From Hyalangium ruber (GTDB lineage Bacteria; Myxococcota; Myxococcia; Myxococcales; Myxococcaceae), in NCBI RefSeq assembly GCF_034259325.1, contig NZ_JAXIVS010000012.1, positions 284,739 to 348,738 of the forward strand: DNA of 64,000 nucleotides, written 5' to 3'. The notes under the pieces were generated by a model. The model was not told where the DNA came from, ran no database searches, and worked only from the letters and a program-made list of their open reading frames with translations. Positions within the stretch are counted from its first letter, which is position 1. Every line of letters begins with the position of its first letter. The translations under genes were made by a program, and so were the position numbers. Below are positions 18,419 through 35,567 of the stretch, in pieces.

Positions 18419-18522
18419 ATGCGTCCTCCCCGTTTGCGCTGCGTTTGACGTAACGCGTCACAGATAACGCGGCGCATCATCAACGTCAACCGGGGGACAC
18501 CCCCGAAGTGTCCAAAAGACAA

Positions 18523-18553
18523 CCGCCGCCCCAGCGAGGTGCCAGGGCGGCGG
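18523..18553 (-). terminator. rpoC terminator candidate
   Basis: A 9-bp perfect GC stem (CCGCCGCCC at 18523-18531 with GGGCGGCGG at 18545-18553, 13-nt loop) lies 33 bases after the rpoC stop. Reading the minus strand it is followed by TTGTCTTTTGG, a broken U-tract. This is the best candidate for the end of the rpl-rpo transcript. Confidence 0.65.
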
Positions 18554-18585
18554 CGGAACTTCAGGCGCTCAGGCCGAGCGGACGC

Positions 18586-22800
<4,215 letters not shown>

Positions 22801-22934
22801 GTTGCCTCCGAAATCTCTCTGAGCGCCGAAGCGCCCTTCCGTTGCGGGACTGCGCCGCCGCTCGGCTCAGGCTGCCCGCCCCTCTTGGGAGCGAGCAGCC
22901 GGCTGGGCGGCGCCTGAGTTACTCCGCGTATCGC

Positions 22935-27158
<4,224 letters not shown>

Positions 27159-27247
27159 TCGTTCTCCGGAGACGGGGCTGCTCGGGCGGGGCAAACTTCA
27201 GTAACGCGCGGCGGCGTCGAGAAATTTGGAATCGTCAAATGGGCAAA

Positions 27248-27276
27248 GCCGGCGTCCCCTCTCAGGGAGCGCCGGC
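27248..27276 (-). promoter_or_regulatory. rplL-rpoB hairpin 2, attenuator-like
   Basis: Stem of 11 bp with one bulge: GCCGGCG+TCCC (27248-27258) with GGGA+CGCCGGC (27265-27268, 27270-27276), loop of 6. On the minus strand the stem is followed by TTTGCCCATTTG. It lies 90 bases before rpoB and may cause partial termination between ribosomal protein and RNA polymerase genes, as known for other bacteria at this junction. Confidence 0.5.
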
Positions 27277-27288
27277 CTGCTCATCCGG

Positions 27289-27330
27289 TCAGGTAGCGCC
27301 TGGAATTTCTCGGTACCAGGCGCTGCCTGA
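27289..27330 (-). promoter_or_regulatory. rplL-rpoB hairpin 1, possible processing site
   Basis: A 15-bp stem with one G-T wobble (27289-27303 with 27316-27330, 12-nt loop) starts 6 bases after the rplL stop. No U-tract follows. In E. coli the equivalent gap carries an RNase III site; by analogy this long duplex could be processed similarly. Confidence 0.5.
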
Positions 27331-27335
27331 GGGAA

Positions 27336-27716
27336 CTACTTGACCTCGACGGTGGCGCCAGCCGCGGTGAGCTGGTCCTTGATCTTCTTGGCGTCGTCCT
27401 TGTTGACGCCTTCCTTGACCGTCTTGGGAGCGCCCTCGACCAGGTCCTTGGCCTCCTTCAGGCCCAGGCCGGTGATGGCGCGGATCTCCTTGATGACGTT
27501 GATCTTGTTCGCGCCGGCGTTGGCCAGAACGATCGTGAACTCCGTCTTCTCCTCGACAGGAGCGGCGGCGGCGCCACCAGCGGCCGGGCCAGCGGCGACG
27601 GCGACGGCAGCGGCGGAAACGCCCCACTTCTTCTCAAGCTCCTTCACCAGGTTCGCCGCCTCCATGACGGTGAGCTGGGAGAGCTGGTCAATCAGCGCGT
27701 TGATGTCTGCAGCCAT
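27336..27716 (-). CDS. rplL: Ribosomal protein L7/L12
   Basis: 126 residues. N-terminal dimerisation helices ([20 protein letters not shown]), an Ala-rich hinge ([19 protein letters not shown]) and the C-terminal factor-binding domain ([20 protein letters not shown]) appear in the normal order. Multiple copies bind L10 on the 50S stalk and recruit GTPase factors. SD-like GGAAGA lies upstream of ATG at 27716. It follows rplJ by 93 bases. Confidence 0.99.
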   Translation of the reverse strand: MAADINALIDQLSQLTVMEAANLVKELEKKWGVSAAAVAVAAGPAAGGAAAAPVEEKTEFTIVLANAGANKINVIKEIRAITGLGLKEAKDLVEGAPKTVKEGVNKDDAKKIKDQLTAAGATVEVK

Positions 27717-27809
27717 TTTGAAATCTTCCTTCTTGGTTCATCTAACCGGCCATGGCCCCTGAGGGGAGAAAAGGCCGGAGGTTGACAGTGGTAATGCTTC
27801 TCGATTCGT

Positions 27810-28331
27810 TTACTTGGACTCGCCCTTGTCGACGTTCGCCTGGAGGACCCGCGCCAGCTGCGCACCGGGAGCCGCCAGCGTCCGGACGAACATGCCGGCC
27901 GGCTGGGTCAACATCCCCAGCAGCTGAGCACGCAGTTCCGGCAGACCCGGCATCTTCGCCAGAGCCTTCACGCCCTCGACATCGACCTTCCGGCCCTGAA
28001 CGACCGCGCTCCGGATCTTGATCGTCTCCAAGTCCTTGATGAACTCGGTGAGGATCTTCGCCGGGGCCGCGACGTCTTCGTAGCTGATGGCCAACGCCAC
28101 CGGGCCCGTGAAATCGCCGGAGATAACCTCCACCGACGTTCCCTTGGCCGCCCGCTTGGCGAGGGTGTTCTTGATGACCTTGTACTCGACCTTGCCCTCG
28201 CGGAACTTCCGGCGAAGCTTGGTCACGGTCTCCACGTCCAACTTGGAAAACTCAGCGACGATCGCGGTCTGAGCCCGCTGGAACTTTTCGCTGAGTTCCT
28301 TGATCATTTCTTCCTTCTCGCTCTTCTGCAC
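27810..28331 (-). CDS. rplJ: Ribosomal protein L10
   Basis: 173 residues starting with GTG at 28331, six bases after a near-perfect SD (AAGGAGGTGA). N-terminal rRNA-binding domain (EKEEMIKELSEKFQRAQTAI) and a C-terminal helix for L7/L12 dimers. L10 anchors the stalk and in many bacteria represses its own mRNA by binding the leader; the 379-base upstream gap offers room for such a leader. Confidence 0.98.
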   Translation of the reverse strand: MQKSEKEEMIKELSEKFQRAQTAIVAEFSKLDVETVTKLRRKFREGKVEYKVIKNTLAKRAAKGTSVEVISGDFTGPVALAISYEDVAAPAKILTEFIKDLETIKIRSAVVQGRKVDVEGVKALAKMPGLPELRAQLLGMLTQPAGMFVRTLAAPGAQLARVLQANVDKGESK

Positions 28332-28710
28332 CTTGACTCACCTCCTTACGAGGCCCACCGTGTGGCGGGCTTGATGCCTGGGCCAAGTGGCAGAGCGAGA
28401 GGAGCCTTCGAGAGGCACCACACCGCACCTCCAAGTCTCGGCAGGGCTGACCTCGCGGTCGTTTGAACCGAGGAGGACACCGCGCTCCCGACCGGTTGCC
28501 CGGTTGCCAACGGGTGACGCGCCGCCTTCTCGGTCCCTGCTGTCATGGACCAGGGTTGGGAACCCCGTCTAACGACGTGGCGCCCGAATTGCAAAAGCCG
28601 GGGGCCTATACCCCCGGCTTCAGCAAAGATCCAGTCTTTTCGACCGACAGAATGTTCGGCCGCTGACAGACGGGCCCAAAAAGCCCACCCATGAGCGGCC
28701 GCCTGCCTGG
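28332..28710 (-). promoter_or_regulatory. rplA-rplJ intergenic leader region (possible L10 leader)
   Basis: A 379-base gap without a credible gene. In transcriptional order it holds a T-run after rplA (GGGCTTTTTGGG), the strong hairpin at 28596-28619, a weak promoter-like pair (TTGCAA, 16 bases, TTAGAC), then ~230 bases of structured leader ending in AAGGAGGTGA. This position carries the L10/L12 autoregulatory leader in other bacteria. I could not derive the kink-turn that defines it, so the assignment rests mainly on position. Confidence 0.45.
28596..28619 (-). terminator. Terminator or attenuator between rplA and rplJ
   Basis: Perfect 9-bp stem AGCCGGGGG (28596-28604) with CCCCCGGCT (28611-28619), 6-nt loop; on the minus strand followed by TTTTGC. 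This is the most terminator-like hairpin inside the rpl-rpo block and could reduce read-through from rplKA or stop it so that rplJL uses its own promoter. Confidence 0.6.
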
Positions 28711-29424
28711 CTAGCGGTGCCGGGCGAGGATCTCGGTGGTGTCGATCTTGATGCCGGGCCCCATGGTGGTGGAGACGGCGACGCCCTTCAGGTAGACGCC
28801 CTTGGCGGTGGCCGGCTTGAGCTTCATGATGAGGTCCACCAGGGTGTTGAAGTTGGCCTCAAGCTTGTCGGCCGTGAAGGAGGACTTGCCCATCTTCACG
28901 TGGACGATGCCGGCCTTTTCGGCGCGGAAGTCAACCTTACCGCCCTTGGCATCAGAGATGGCCTTCTTCACGTCCATGGTGACCGTGCCCACCTTGGGGT
29001 TGGGCATGAGGCCACGGGGACCGAGCACCTTACCGAGGCGACCGACCACGCCCATCATGTCCGGGGTGGCGATGACGGTGTCGAAATCGAGGAAACCACC
29101 CTCGATGCGCTTGGCGAGATCATCCCCGCCCACCACGTCCGCGCCAGCACCCTCGGCCTCGGTGGCCTTCTCGCCCTTGGCGAACACGGCGACGCGCACA
29201 ATGGCGCCGGTGCCGTGCGGGAGCACCACGGCGCCACGGACCATCTGGTCCGCGTGCTTCGGGTCCACGCCCAGGTTGATGGCGACGTCGACGGTCTGGT
29301 CGAACTTGGTTGCGCGCGCATCCACCGTCTTCTTCAGGAGCTGGAAGCCCTCGGCGATGGTGTAGCGCTTGTTGCGATCCACGAGCGCGGAGGCCGCGGC
29401 GAACTTCTTGGCAATCTTCGGCAT
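28711..29424 (-). CDS. rplA: Ribosomal protein L1
   Basis: 237 residues beginning [19 protein letters not shown]. Contains the L1 signature region [20 protein letters not shown] and the C-terminal [16 protein letters not shown]. Binds 23S rRNA at the L1 stalk; in other bacteria it also represses the rplKA mRNA. Starts 31 bases after rplK. Confidence 0.99.
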   Translation of the reverse strand: MPKIAKKFAAASALVDRNKRYTIAEGFQLLKKTVDARATKFDQTVDVAINLGVDPKHADQMVRGAVVLPHGTGAIVRVAVFAKGEKATEAEGAGADVVGGDDLAKRIEGGFLDFDTVIATPDMMGVVGRLGKVLGPRGLMPNPKVGTVTMDVKKAISDAKGGKVDFRAEKAGIVHVKMGKSSFTADKLEANFNTLVDLIMKLKPATAKGVYLKGVAVSTTMGPGIKIDTTEILARHR

Positions 29425-29455
29425 GACAGAAATCCTTTTCGAAGGGGGCGGCGGC

Positions 29456-29902
29456 TTAGCCGACGACGTCGATACCCATGGAACGCGCAGTGCCGGCGAT
29501 GGTGTTCATCGCCGCCTCGAGCGAGGCCGCAGTGGTGTCCTGGATCTTCTTCTTGGCGATCTCCTCGAGCTGCTTGCGGGTGATCTGCCCCACCTTCTCC
29601 TTGCCCGGCTTCTTGGCGCCCGAGCCCTTCTTCTTCTCGGTGTGCAGGCCGGCCGCCTTCTTGATGAGGATGGCCGCCGGAGGCGTCTTGAGGATGAACG
29701 TGAAGGAGCGGTCCTGGTACACGGTGATGATGACCGGGATGATGAGGCCTTCCTTGGCCTCCGCCTGCGTCTTCGCGTTGAACTGCTTGCAGAACTCCAT
29801 GATGTTCACGCCCTGCTGACCGAGCGCGGGGCCGATCGGCGGAGCGGGGTTCGCCTTACCGGCGGGAATCTGCAGTTTGACCTGTCCTGTGACCTTCTTC
29901 AT
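29456..29902 (-). CDS. rplK: Ribosomal protein L11
   Basis: 148 residues: [19 protein letters not shown] with the conserved proline-rich thiostrepton-binding region ([20 protein letters not shown]), and the C-terminal rRNA-binding domain with the L11 signature near [15 protein letters not shown]. Needed for factor-dependent GTPase and RelA activation. Followed closely by rplA. A 95-base gap to nusG contains two small hairpins at 29939-29957 and 29972-29990. Confidence 0.99.
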   Translation of the reverse strand: MKKVTGQVKLQIPAGKANPAPPIGPALGQQGVNIMEFCKQFNAKTQAEAKEGLIIPVIITVYQDRSFTFILKTPPAAILIKKAAGLHTEKKKGSGAKKPGKEKVGQITRKQLEEIAKKKIQDTTAASLEAAMNTIAGTARSMGIDVVG

Positions 29903-29997
29903 CGGCTGACGGCTGCCTTTCGAGGAGGTGGTCCAAGCGGGCCGTTGACGACGGCCCTCCCACCTGGGGTTCCGCGGCTACTCACCGCGGAAGGGGG

Positions 29998-30540
29998 TTA
30001 GCCGGTGGTCTTCTCCACCTGCATGAAATCGAGTTCCACGGGAGTGGCACGTCCGAAGATGCTCACGAGCACCTTCACGCGGCCTTTCTCCGGGTTGACC
30101 TCTTCCACCGTGCCGTTGAAGTTCGCGAAGGGCCCGTCGATGACGCGGACGGTATCGCCCTCCTCGAACTGCACCTTGGGCTTCGGCTTGAGGGTACCCT
30201 CGGAGATCTGCGAGGTCAGCCGAGCCACCTCGGCATCCGAGATGGGGGTGGGCTGCTGGTTCTGCGCGGCGCCCGGGAAACCGGTGATCTTCGGGGTGTT
30301 CTTCACCAGGTGCCAGGTACGATCGTTGAGCTCCATCTGGACGAAGATGTAGCCCGGGAAGAACTTACGCTTGGACGTCTTCTTCTCGCCCTTCACCATC
30401 TCGACGACCTGCTCCATCGGGATGAGGATCTCCCCGAACTGGTCCTGCAGGCCCTCGAGGCGGATCTTCTCTTCCAGGCTCTTCTTCGCCTGGTTCTCGA
30501 AGTTCGAGTAGGTGTGGACGACGTACCATTTCATCGCCAT
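29998..30540 (-). CDS. nusG: Transcription elongation/termination factor NusG
   Basis: 180 residues from ATG at 30540. NGN domain ([20 protein letters not shown], then [14 protein letters not shown]) and C-terminal KOW domain ([20 protein letters not shown]). Suppresses pausing and links RNA polymerase to Rho or ribosomal S10. The ATG overlaps the secE stop codon by one base (TAATG), so the two are translationally coupled. Confidence 0.98.
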   Translation of the reverse strand: MAMKWYVVHTYSNFENQAKKSLEEKIRLEGLQDQFGEILIPMEQVVEMVKGEKKTSKRKFFPGYIFVQMELNDRTWHLVKNTPKITGFPGAAQNQQPTPISDAEVARLTSQISEGTLKPKPKVQFEEGDTVRVIDGPFANFNGTVEEVNPEKGRVKVLVSIFGRATPVELDFMQVEKTTG

Positions 30541-30983
30541 TACAGCTTCCCCCACACAGCAGGCAGCCACTCCACCATCAGGTTGTAGGCGATGGTATCG
30601 ATGAAAAAGAGGATGACCGCCGCCACGACCGAGGCGATGACCACGGCCACGGTCGACGTCCGGGTCTCCGGCCAGGAGGGCCAGGTCACCTTCATCAGCT
30701 CGCTGGCGATGTCGATGGCCAGGGCGTGGCTCTTGGGGTGGAACCAGGTGGCGATGGCCAACCCCACGGTCAGCACGTAGCCCACCAGGGAAGAGACCCG
30801 CCAGCTAGAGCCCTCGATGAGGACCGGGTCGCTCCAGCCGAAGCGAGCCCAGATCAACCCAAGGACGTGCTCGAAGAAGAGCGCGGTGACGATGCCCGCC
30901 AGGAGCAGAAAGATGACTACCAGCCGCTTCGGGTCCATCGCCGAGCGGTTCGCCTGCTGGCTGGCCTCAGATGCGGTCGCCAT
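30540..30983 (-). CDS. secE: Preprotein translocase subunit SecE, three-span form
   Basis: 147 residues, longer than the ~65-residue single-span SecE. Three hydrophobic segments are visible (about residues 21-45, 66-84 and 111-135); the conserved SecE amphipathic helix and last span follow [20 protein letters not shown]. Part of the SecYEG channel in the inner membrane. Directly upstream of nusG with one-base overlap, downstream of tRNA-Trp. The E. coli protein also has three spans, so this length is not odd. Confidence 0.96.
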   Translation of the reverse strand: MATASEASQQANRSAMDPKRLVVIFLLLAGIVTALFFEHVLGLIWARFGWSDPVLIEGSSWRVSSLVGYVLTVGLAIATWFHPKSHALAIDIASELMKVTWPSWPETRTSTVAVVIASVVAAVILFFIDTIAYNLMVEWLPAVWGKL

Positions 30984-31013
30984 GATGCCTCACGAGGTAT
31001 TGCGGAAAAGGCA

Positions 31014-31047
31014 GGGACCCCCGGTACCTTTGGGCACCGGGGGCCCC
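31014..31047 (-). terminator. Stem-loop between tRNA-Trp and secE
   Basis: A 12-bp stem with one mismatch (31014-31025 with 31036-31047, 10-nt loop) lies 17 bases after the tRNA-Trp 3' end. On the minus strand it is followed by TGCCTTTTCC. It may help 3' processing of the tRNA or attenuate transcription into secE-nusG. Confidence 0.45.
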
Positions 31048-31063
31048 GCTCTCGATGAACTGG

Positions 31064-31136
31064 CAGGCCAGGAGGGATTCGAACCCCCAACACGCGGTTT
31101 TGGAGACCGCTGCTCTACCGTTGGAGCTACTGGCCT
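31064..31136 (-). tRNA. tRNA-Trp (CCA anticodon)
   Basis: 73-nt cloverleaf: acceptor AGGCCAG paired with CTGGCCT, anticodon loop CTCCAAA (anticodon CCA), T-loop TTCGAAT, discriminator G. The 3' CCA is not encoded. It sits between rpmG and secE. Confidence 0.96.
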
Positions 31137-31148
31137 AGAAACCTACGA

Positions 31149-31313
31149 CTAGACCTTACCTTCCTTATGGTCCGTGTGCTTGCGGCACCGAGGACAGAAC
31201 TTGCTCAGCTCGAGCTTGTCCTGGCTCTTCCGCTTGTTCTTCGTCGTCGTGTAGTTCCGCTCCTTGCACGTGGTGCACTCGAGCGAGATGATGCTGCGAT
31301 TACCCTTCGGCAT
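31149..31313 (-). CDS. rpmG: Ribosomal protein L33
   Basis: 54 residues: [20 protein letters not shown] at the N-terminus and [17 protein letters not shown] at the end. The two CxxC pairs (CTTC and CPRC) form a zinc site, so this is the zinc-containing C+ form. It is too short for many gene callers. It lies 12 bases upstream of tRNA-Trp and 94 bases downstream of tuf in the same direction. Confidence 0.97.
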   Translation of the reverse strand: MPKGNRSIISLECTTCKERNYTTTKNKRKSQDKLELSKFCPRCRKHTDHKEGKV

Positions 31314-31338
31314 GACCTGAACTCTTCATACGGCAAGA

Positions 31339-31365
31339 GGGGAAGGTCGTCTCTCGACCCTCCCC
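31339..31365 (-). terminator. Hairpin after tuf
   Basis: 11-bp stem with one G-T wobble (31339-31349 with 31355-31365, 5-nt loop). The minus-strand tail TCTTGCC is a poor U-tract, so partial termination is more likely than full. Confidence 0.45.
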
Positions 31366-31407
31366 CCGGCACCTGGGTGCCTGTGTGGAACCCTGAAAAC
31401 CGCCTGA

Positions 31408-32598
<1,191 letters not shown>

Positions 32599-32618
32599 GA
32601 CACTCCTCTAGAGAGAAA

Positions 32619-32694
32619 TGGAGCCCTGAACCAGGATTGAACTGGTGACCTCATCCTTACCAAGGATGCGCTCTGCCAACTGAGCTATCAGGGC
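32619..32694 (-). tRNA. tRNA-Thr (GGT anticodon)
   Basis: 76 nt with encoded CCA. Acceptor GCCCTGA, anticodon loop TTGGTAA (GGT), T-loop TTCAATC. It ends 20 bases before tuf. Confidence 0.96.
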
Positions 32695-32716
32695 TTGGAA
32701 CTGCACAACAACGGGT

Positions 32717-32794
<78 letters not shown>

Positions 32795-32801
32795 TGACCG
32801 A

Positions 32802-32885
32802 TGGAGGGAGATGGATTCGAACCATCGAAGGCGTAGAGCCGGCAGATTTACAGTCTGCTCCCTTTGGCCGCTTGGGTATCCCTCC
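32802..32885 (-). tRNA. tRNA-Tyr (GTA anticodon)
   Basis: 84 nt with a long variable arm. Acceptor GGAGGGA, anticodon loop CTGTAAA (GTA), T-loop TTCGAAT, discriminator A; CCA not encoded. Confidence 0.95.
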
Positions 32886-32976
32886 GTAAGCTTTCCTCTA
32901 ACCACGACTGCCTACTTCTTACTGCCCCGCTACTTCTTTTCTTCCGTCCGGGCCCTCATCCGCGGCCCCGTCCCTT

Positions 32977-33049
32977 GGCCGGCGGCGGGACTTGAACCCG
33001 CGACCTACTGATTACAAATCAGTTGCTCTACCGACTGAGCTACACCGGC
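32977..33049 (-). tRNA. tRNA-Thr (TGT anticodon)
   Basis: About 73 nt. Acceptor GCCGGTG paired with CGCCGGC, anticodon loop TTTGTAA (TGT), T-loop TTCAAGT. CCA is not encoded and the discriminator reads C. First gene of the tRNA-tuf transcript. Confidence 0.93.
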
Positions 33050-33062
33050 GTTACTCCGGCTG

Positions 33063-33085
33063 CCCCACCCTACCCCTACCACCCC
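33063..33085 (-). other. Potential G-quadruplex in leader of the tRNA-tuf operon
   Basis: The minus strand (transcribed sense) has four G-runs, GGGG-5-GGGG-2-GGG-1-GGGG, within 23 bases between the candidate promoter and the first tRNA. This fits the usual quadruplex pattern (four runs of at least three G, loops of one to seven). Formation in vivo is inference. Confidence 0.5.
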
Positions 33086-33131
33086 TCCGGTCACCGTCGG
33101 CCACCCGGTTTCCGGCGTCGAAAGGCGGGCC

Positions 33132-33161
33132 CTTTTAGAGACCCTGACCGCCTAAAGTCAA
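33132..33161 (-). promoter_or_regulatory. Candidate sigma-70 type promoter for tRNA-tuf-sec-rpl-rpo block
   Basis: Minus strand: -35 TTGACT (33156-33161), 18-base spacer, -10 TAAAAG (33132-33137), followed by a GC-rich discriminator GGGCCC, a feature of stringently controlled rRNA/tRNA promoters. The -35 overlaps the rlmB stop codon, 83 bases upstream of the first tRNA. Confidence 0.5.
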
Positions 33162-33979
33162 GGAGATTGATCCCTTGAGCGGCCACCCGACGACAATCCC
33201 CCGCCCCGTTGGCGGGCAACCTCGTATAGCAGAATCGCCGCCGAAACGGACGCATTCAGAGAACCGACCTGACCCGTCATGGGAATCCGCAGGCGGAAGT
33301 CGCAGTGCTTGAGCACCCCTTCTCGAACCCCTGCTCCCTCGGCACCCACCACGAGCGCCAGCGGACCGTCCAGGCGAGCCTTCCACATGGGCTCATTCCC
33401 TTCGGGGTCCGCTGCGGCCGTCCACAGGCCTGCTTCCTTGAGTTCTTCCAGGGCGCGCGAGATGTTCACCACCCGGACGATCGGACAGTGCTCCACCGCC
33501 CCCGCCGAGGCCTTGGCTACCACCCCGGTCACCTGGACCGCCCGGTCCTTGCCGATGACGACGCCGTGGGCGCCCAGCGCATGCGCCGAACGGATGATGG
33601 CTCCAAAGTTGTGCGGGTCCTGGATGCCGTCCAGCACCACCAGCAGGGGCGGCCTCCCGCTCGCCTGGGCCGCTTCAAGGACGTCGGGCAGTTCGGCGTA
33701 TCGGAAGCCCCGAAGCTCCGCCACTACTCCCTGATGCACCCCGCCGTCCGCGAGTGTCGCCAAGCGCTCGCGCACCACCCGCTCCACCCGAATGCCCGCA
33801 TCCCGGGCCCGACTGAGGATCTCCGCCGCTGCTCGAGAGCCGAGCTGCCCTTCGGTGATGTAGAGGCGCTCCACCTCGTCCGAGCGTGCCCGCAGAGCCT
33901 CCAGCACGGGGTTCACTCCGTAGACGTAGCGCTGCTCTCGCTCGCGCGGCTCGCTGCTCCGGGGCGGACGGTCACGCAT
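33158..33979 (-). CDS. rlmB: TrmH/SpoU-family 23S rRNA (guanosine-2'-O) methyltransferase
   Basis: 273 residues. N-terminal substrate-binding domain (YVYGVNPVLEALRARSDEVE) and the SpoU knot with its three motifs: DGIQDPHNFGAIIRSA, VVGAEGAGV and LNASVSAAILLYE. The family methylates G2251 in 23S rRNA (RlmB); some members act on tRNA, so the exact target is inferred. Five bases downstream of the DsbD-alpha-like gene. Confidence 0.9.
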   Translation of the reverse strand: MRDRPPRSSEPREREQRYVYGVNPVLEALRARSDEVERLYITEGQLGSRAAAEILSRARDAGIRVERVVRERLATLADGGVHQGVVAELRGFRYAELPDVLEAAQASGRPPLLVVLDGIQDPHNFGAIIRSAHALGAHGVVIGKDRAVQVTGVVAKASAGAVEHCPIVRVVNISRALEELKEAGLWTAAADPEGNEPMWKARLDGPLALVVGAEGAGVREGVLKHCDFRLRIPMTGQVGSLNASVSAAILLYEVARQRGGGLSSGGRSRDQSP

Positions 33980-33984
33980 AGGGC

Positions 33985-34434
33985 CTACTGGACCTCGACT
34001 GGAACGGAGACGGTCTTCTGCTGGCGGGCGCAGATCTTCTCCGTGCAGATGAAGAAGGTGAGCTTCGCGTCCACCGTCCCCTGGCCAGCGGCCTCCGCCG
34101 TGAAGGGCACCTCGAAGCGCGGATCCACGAACGCCTGCCCCTCGGCCTTCTTCGCCACCGAGTCCGTCCGGGTCAGATCCGCCTTGGCCGGCGCCAGCTG
34201 TGTGCCCTTCACCTGCAGCTTCAGCGGGGCCTCGTCCGACACGTGCGCGCCGCCCTTGCTCTTGATGGCGAGCACGAAGACGCCCTTCTCTCCCGCCTTC
34301 ACCTTCGTGGAGCTACCCTCGGTGCTGACCTCATAGAGCGAAGCGGGATCCACCTCGTCCCCGGCGCGAGCCTGGGTACAAGCGACGGCCACCCACAGGG
34401 CAGCGATGGGACCAAGACGACGCAAGTGCAGCAT
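33985..34434 (-). CDS. Secreted protein resembling the N-terminal domain of DsbD
   Basis: 149 residues from ATG at 34434, preceded by GAGGAG; a longer frame exists but lacks a signal there. Signal peptide of ~24 residues ending near ARAGD. The Ig-like domain ends with FFICTEKICARQQKTVSVPV, where two cysteines four residues apart resemble the exposed pair of DsbD-alpha or DsbC-binding domains. It may relay thiol-disulfide exchange in the periplasm, but no membrane partner is adjacent. Family call is tentative. Confidence 0.7.
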   Translation of the reverse strand: MLHLRRLGPIAALWVAVACTQARAGDEVDPASLYEVSTEGSSTKVKAGEKGVFVLAIKSKGGAHVSDEAPLKLQVKGTQLAPAKADLTRTDSVAKKAEGQAFVDPRFEVPFTAEAAGQGTVDAKLTFFICTEKICARQQKTVSVPVEVQ

Positions 34435-34502
34435 GGGACGTTCTCCTCGTTGACCGGGCAAGCGTATAGCCACCCTTCCGACGCGCTGGGAGACTTTTCT
34501 CT

Positions 34503-35507
34503 TCATCTCCCTCCAGACGACACCTTCCGGGAAGCTCGCCCTGGGACCTTGCGACGGGTCGAGCCCGGCTCACGCTCGGTTGTCCCAACGGCCCCTTCAA
34601 CCCCCTCGGCAGGCGGCTGATCGATTCGAGGCGCGCCGTTCACCAGCGCCTCCGCCCGCTCGATGAGCGGCGTGGCGAGATCCATCCCCGTGGCGGCCTC
34701 CATGTCTGGCAGGGCCGGAGAGCTGTTCACCTCGAAGACCTTGGGCTTCCCCTTCACGTCCAGCATGTCCACCGCCGCGACCTCGAGCCCCACCAGCCGC
34801 GCCGTCCGCTCCGCTACCCCACGCCAGGCCTCCGTCAGCTCGGCAGCCTCCAGCCTCGCGCCCTGCGTCAGCGTGTGAGACAGCCGCCCCACCCTCGGCC
34901 GGCGCCAGACCGCCGCCACCGCACGCCCTCCTACCACCAGCACCCGCACGTCCTTGCCGGTGTGCTTCACGTACTGCTGCACCACGAGGTTGTGCCCCAG
35001 CCCCAGCACGGCCTCCAGCGCCGCCTCCAGCGACTGGAGGCTCTCGCACACCATCACCCCGTGCTTCTCCTGCCCCTGCAGGAGCTTCACCAGCACCGGC
35101 ACCCCGCCCACCAGCCCCACCATCGCCTTGAGGTCCGCCGCCTCGCGCGCCATCACCGTGGCCGGAATATCGATGCCTTGGGCCGACAGCAGTTGCAGCG
35201 AGCGCATCTTGTTGCGCGACTGCGCGATGGCCTGCGCCGTGTTCATCAGCGGCACGCCGCGGATGCCGAACTGGTTCACCACCGCCAGCCCATAGCTGTT
35301 GATGGACTGGGCGATGCGCGGGATCACCACGTCACACGGCGGCAGCTTCTTGCGCTTGTAGTAAAGGTTCGCGCTGCGCCCATCCAGGTGCATCTCCACC
35401 CGGCCCGGGTTCAGCACGCGCACCTGGTGCCCCCGCTCTCGCCCAGCCTCGACCAGACGCCGAGTGGACGGAATGGAAGCGGAGCGCGAGAGGATCGTGA
35501 TCTTCAT
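34503..35507 (-). CDS. RimK-type ATP-grasp ligase
   Basis: 334 residues from ATG at 35507 (MKITILSRSASIPSTRRLVE). N-terminal RimK domain, then an ATP-grasp domain with VLVKLLQGQEKHGVMVCES, VQQYVKHTGKDVRVLVV and metal-binding FEVNSSPALPDME. The family adds glutamate or other amino acids to protein or small-molecule carboxylates; RimK itself modifies ribosomal protein S6. The closest pattern is the RimK glutamate ligase, but a Ser/Arg/Lys-rich C-terminal extension of ~45 residues is unusual. The ATG of a longer in-frame ORF for the next gene overlaps its stop. Confidence 0.87.
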   Translation of the reverse strand: MKITILSRSASIPSTRRLVEAGRERGHQVRVLNPGRVEMHLDGRSANLYYKRKKLPPCDVVIPRIAQSINSYGLAVVNQFGIRGVPLMNTAQAIAQSRNKMRSLQLLSAQGIDIPATVMAREAADLKAMVGLVGGVPVLVKLLQGQEKHGVMVCESLQSLEAALEAVLGLGHNLVVQQYVKHTGKDVRVLVVGGRAVAAVWRRPRVGRLSHTLTQGARLEAAELTEAWRGVAERTARLVGLEVAAVDMLDVKGKPKVFEVNSSPALPDMEAATGMDLATPLIERAEALVNGAPRIDQPPAEGVEGAVGTTEREPGSTRRKVPGRASRKVSSGGR

Positions 35508-35567
35508 GGGCGGAGGCGGCGTTACCCCTCTTAGTCGCCGCCCCGCCCCGGGTAAAGCCACTCCAGA

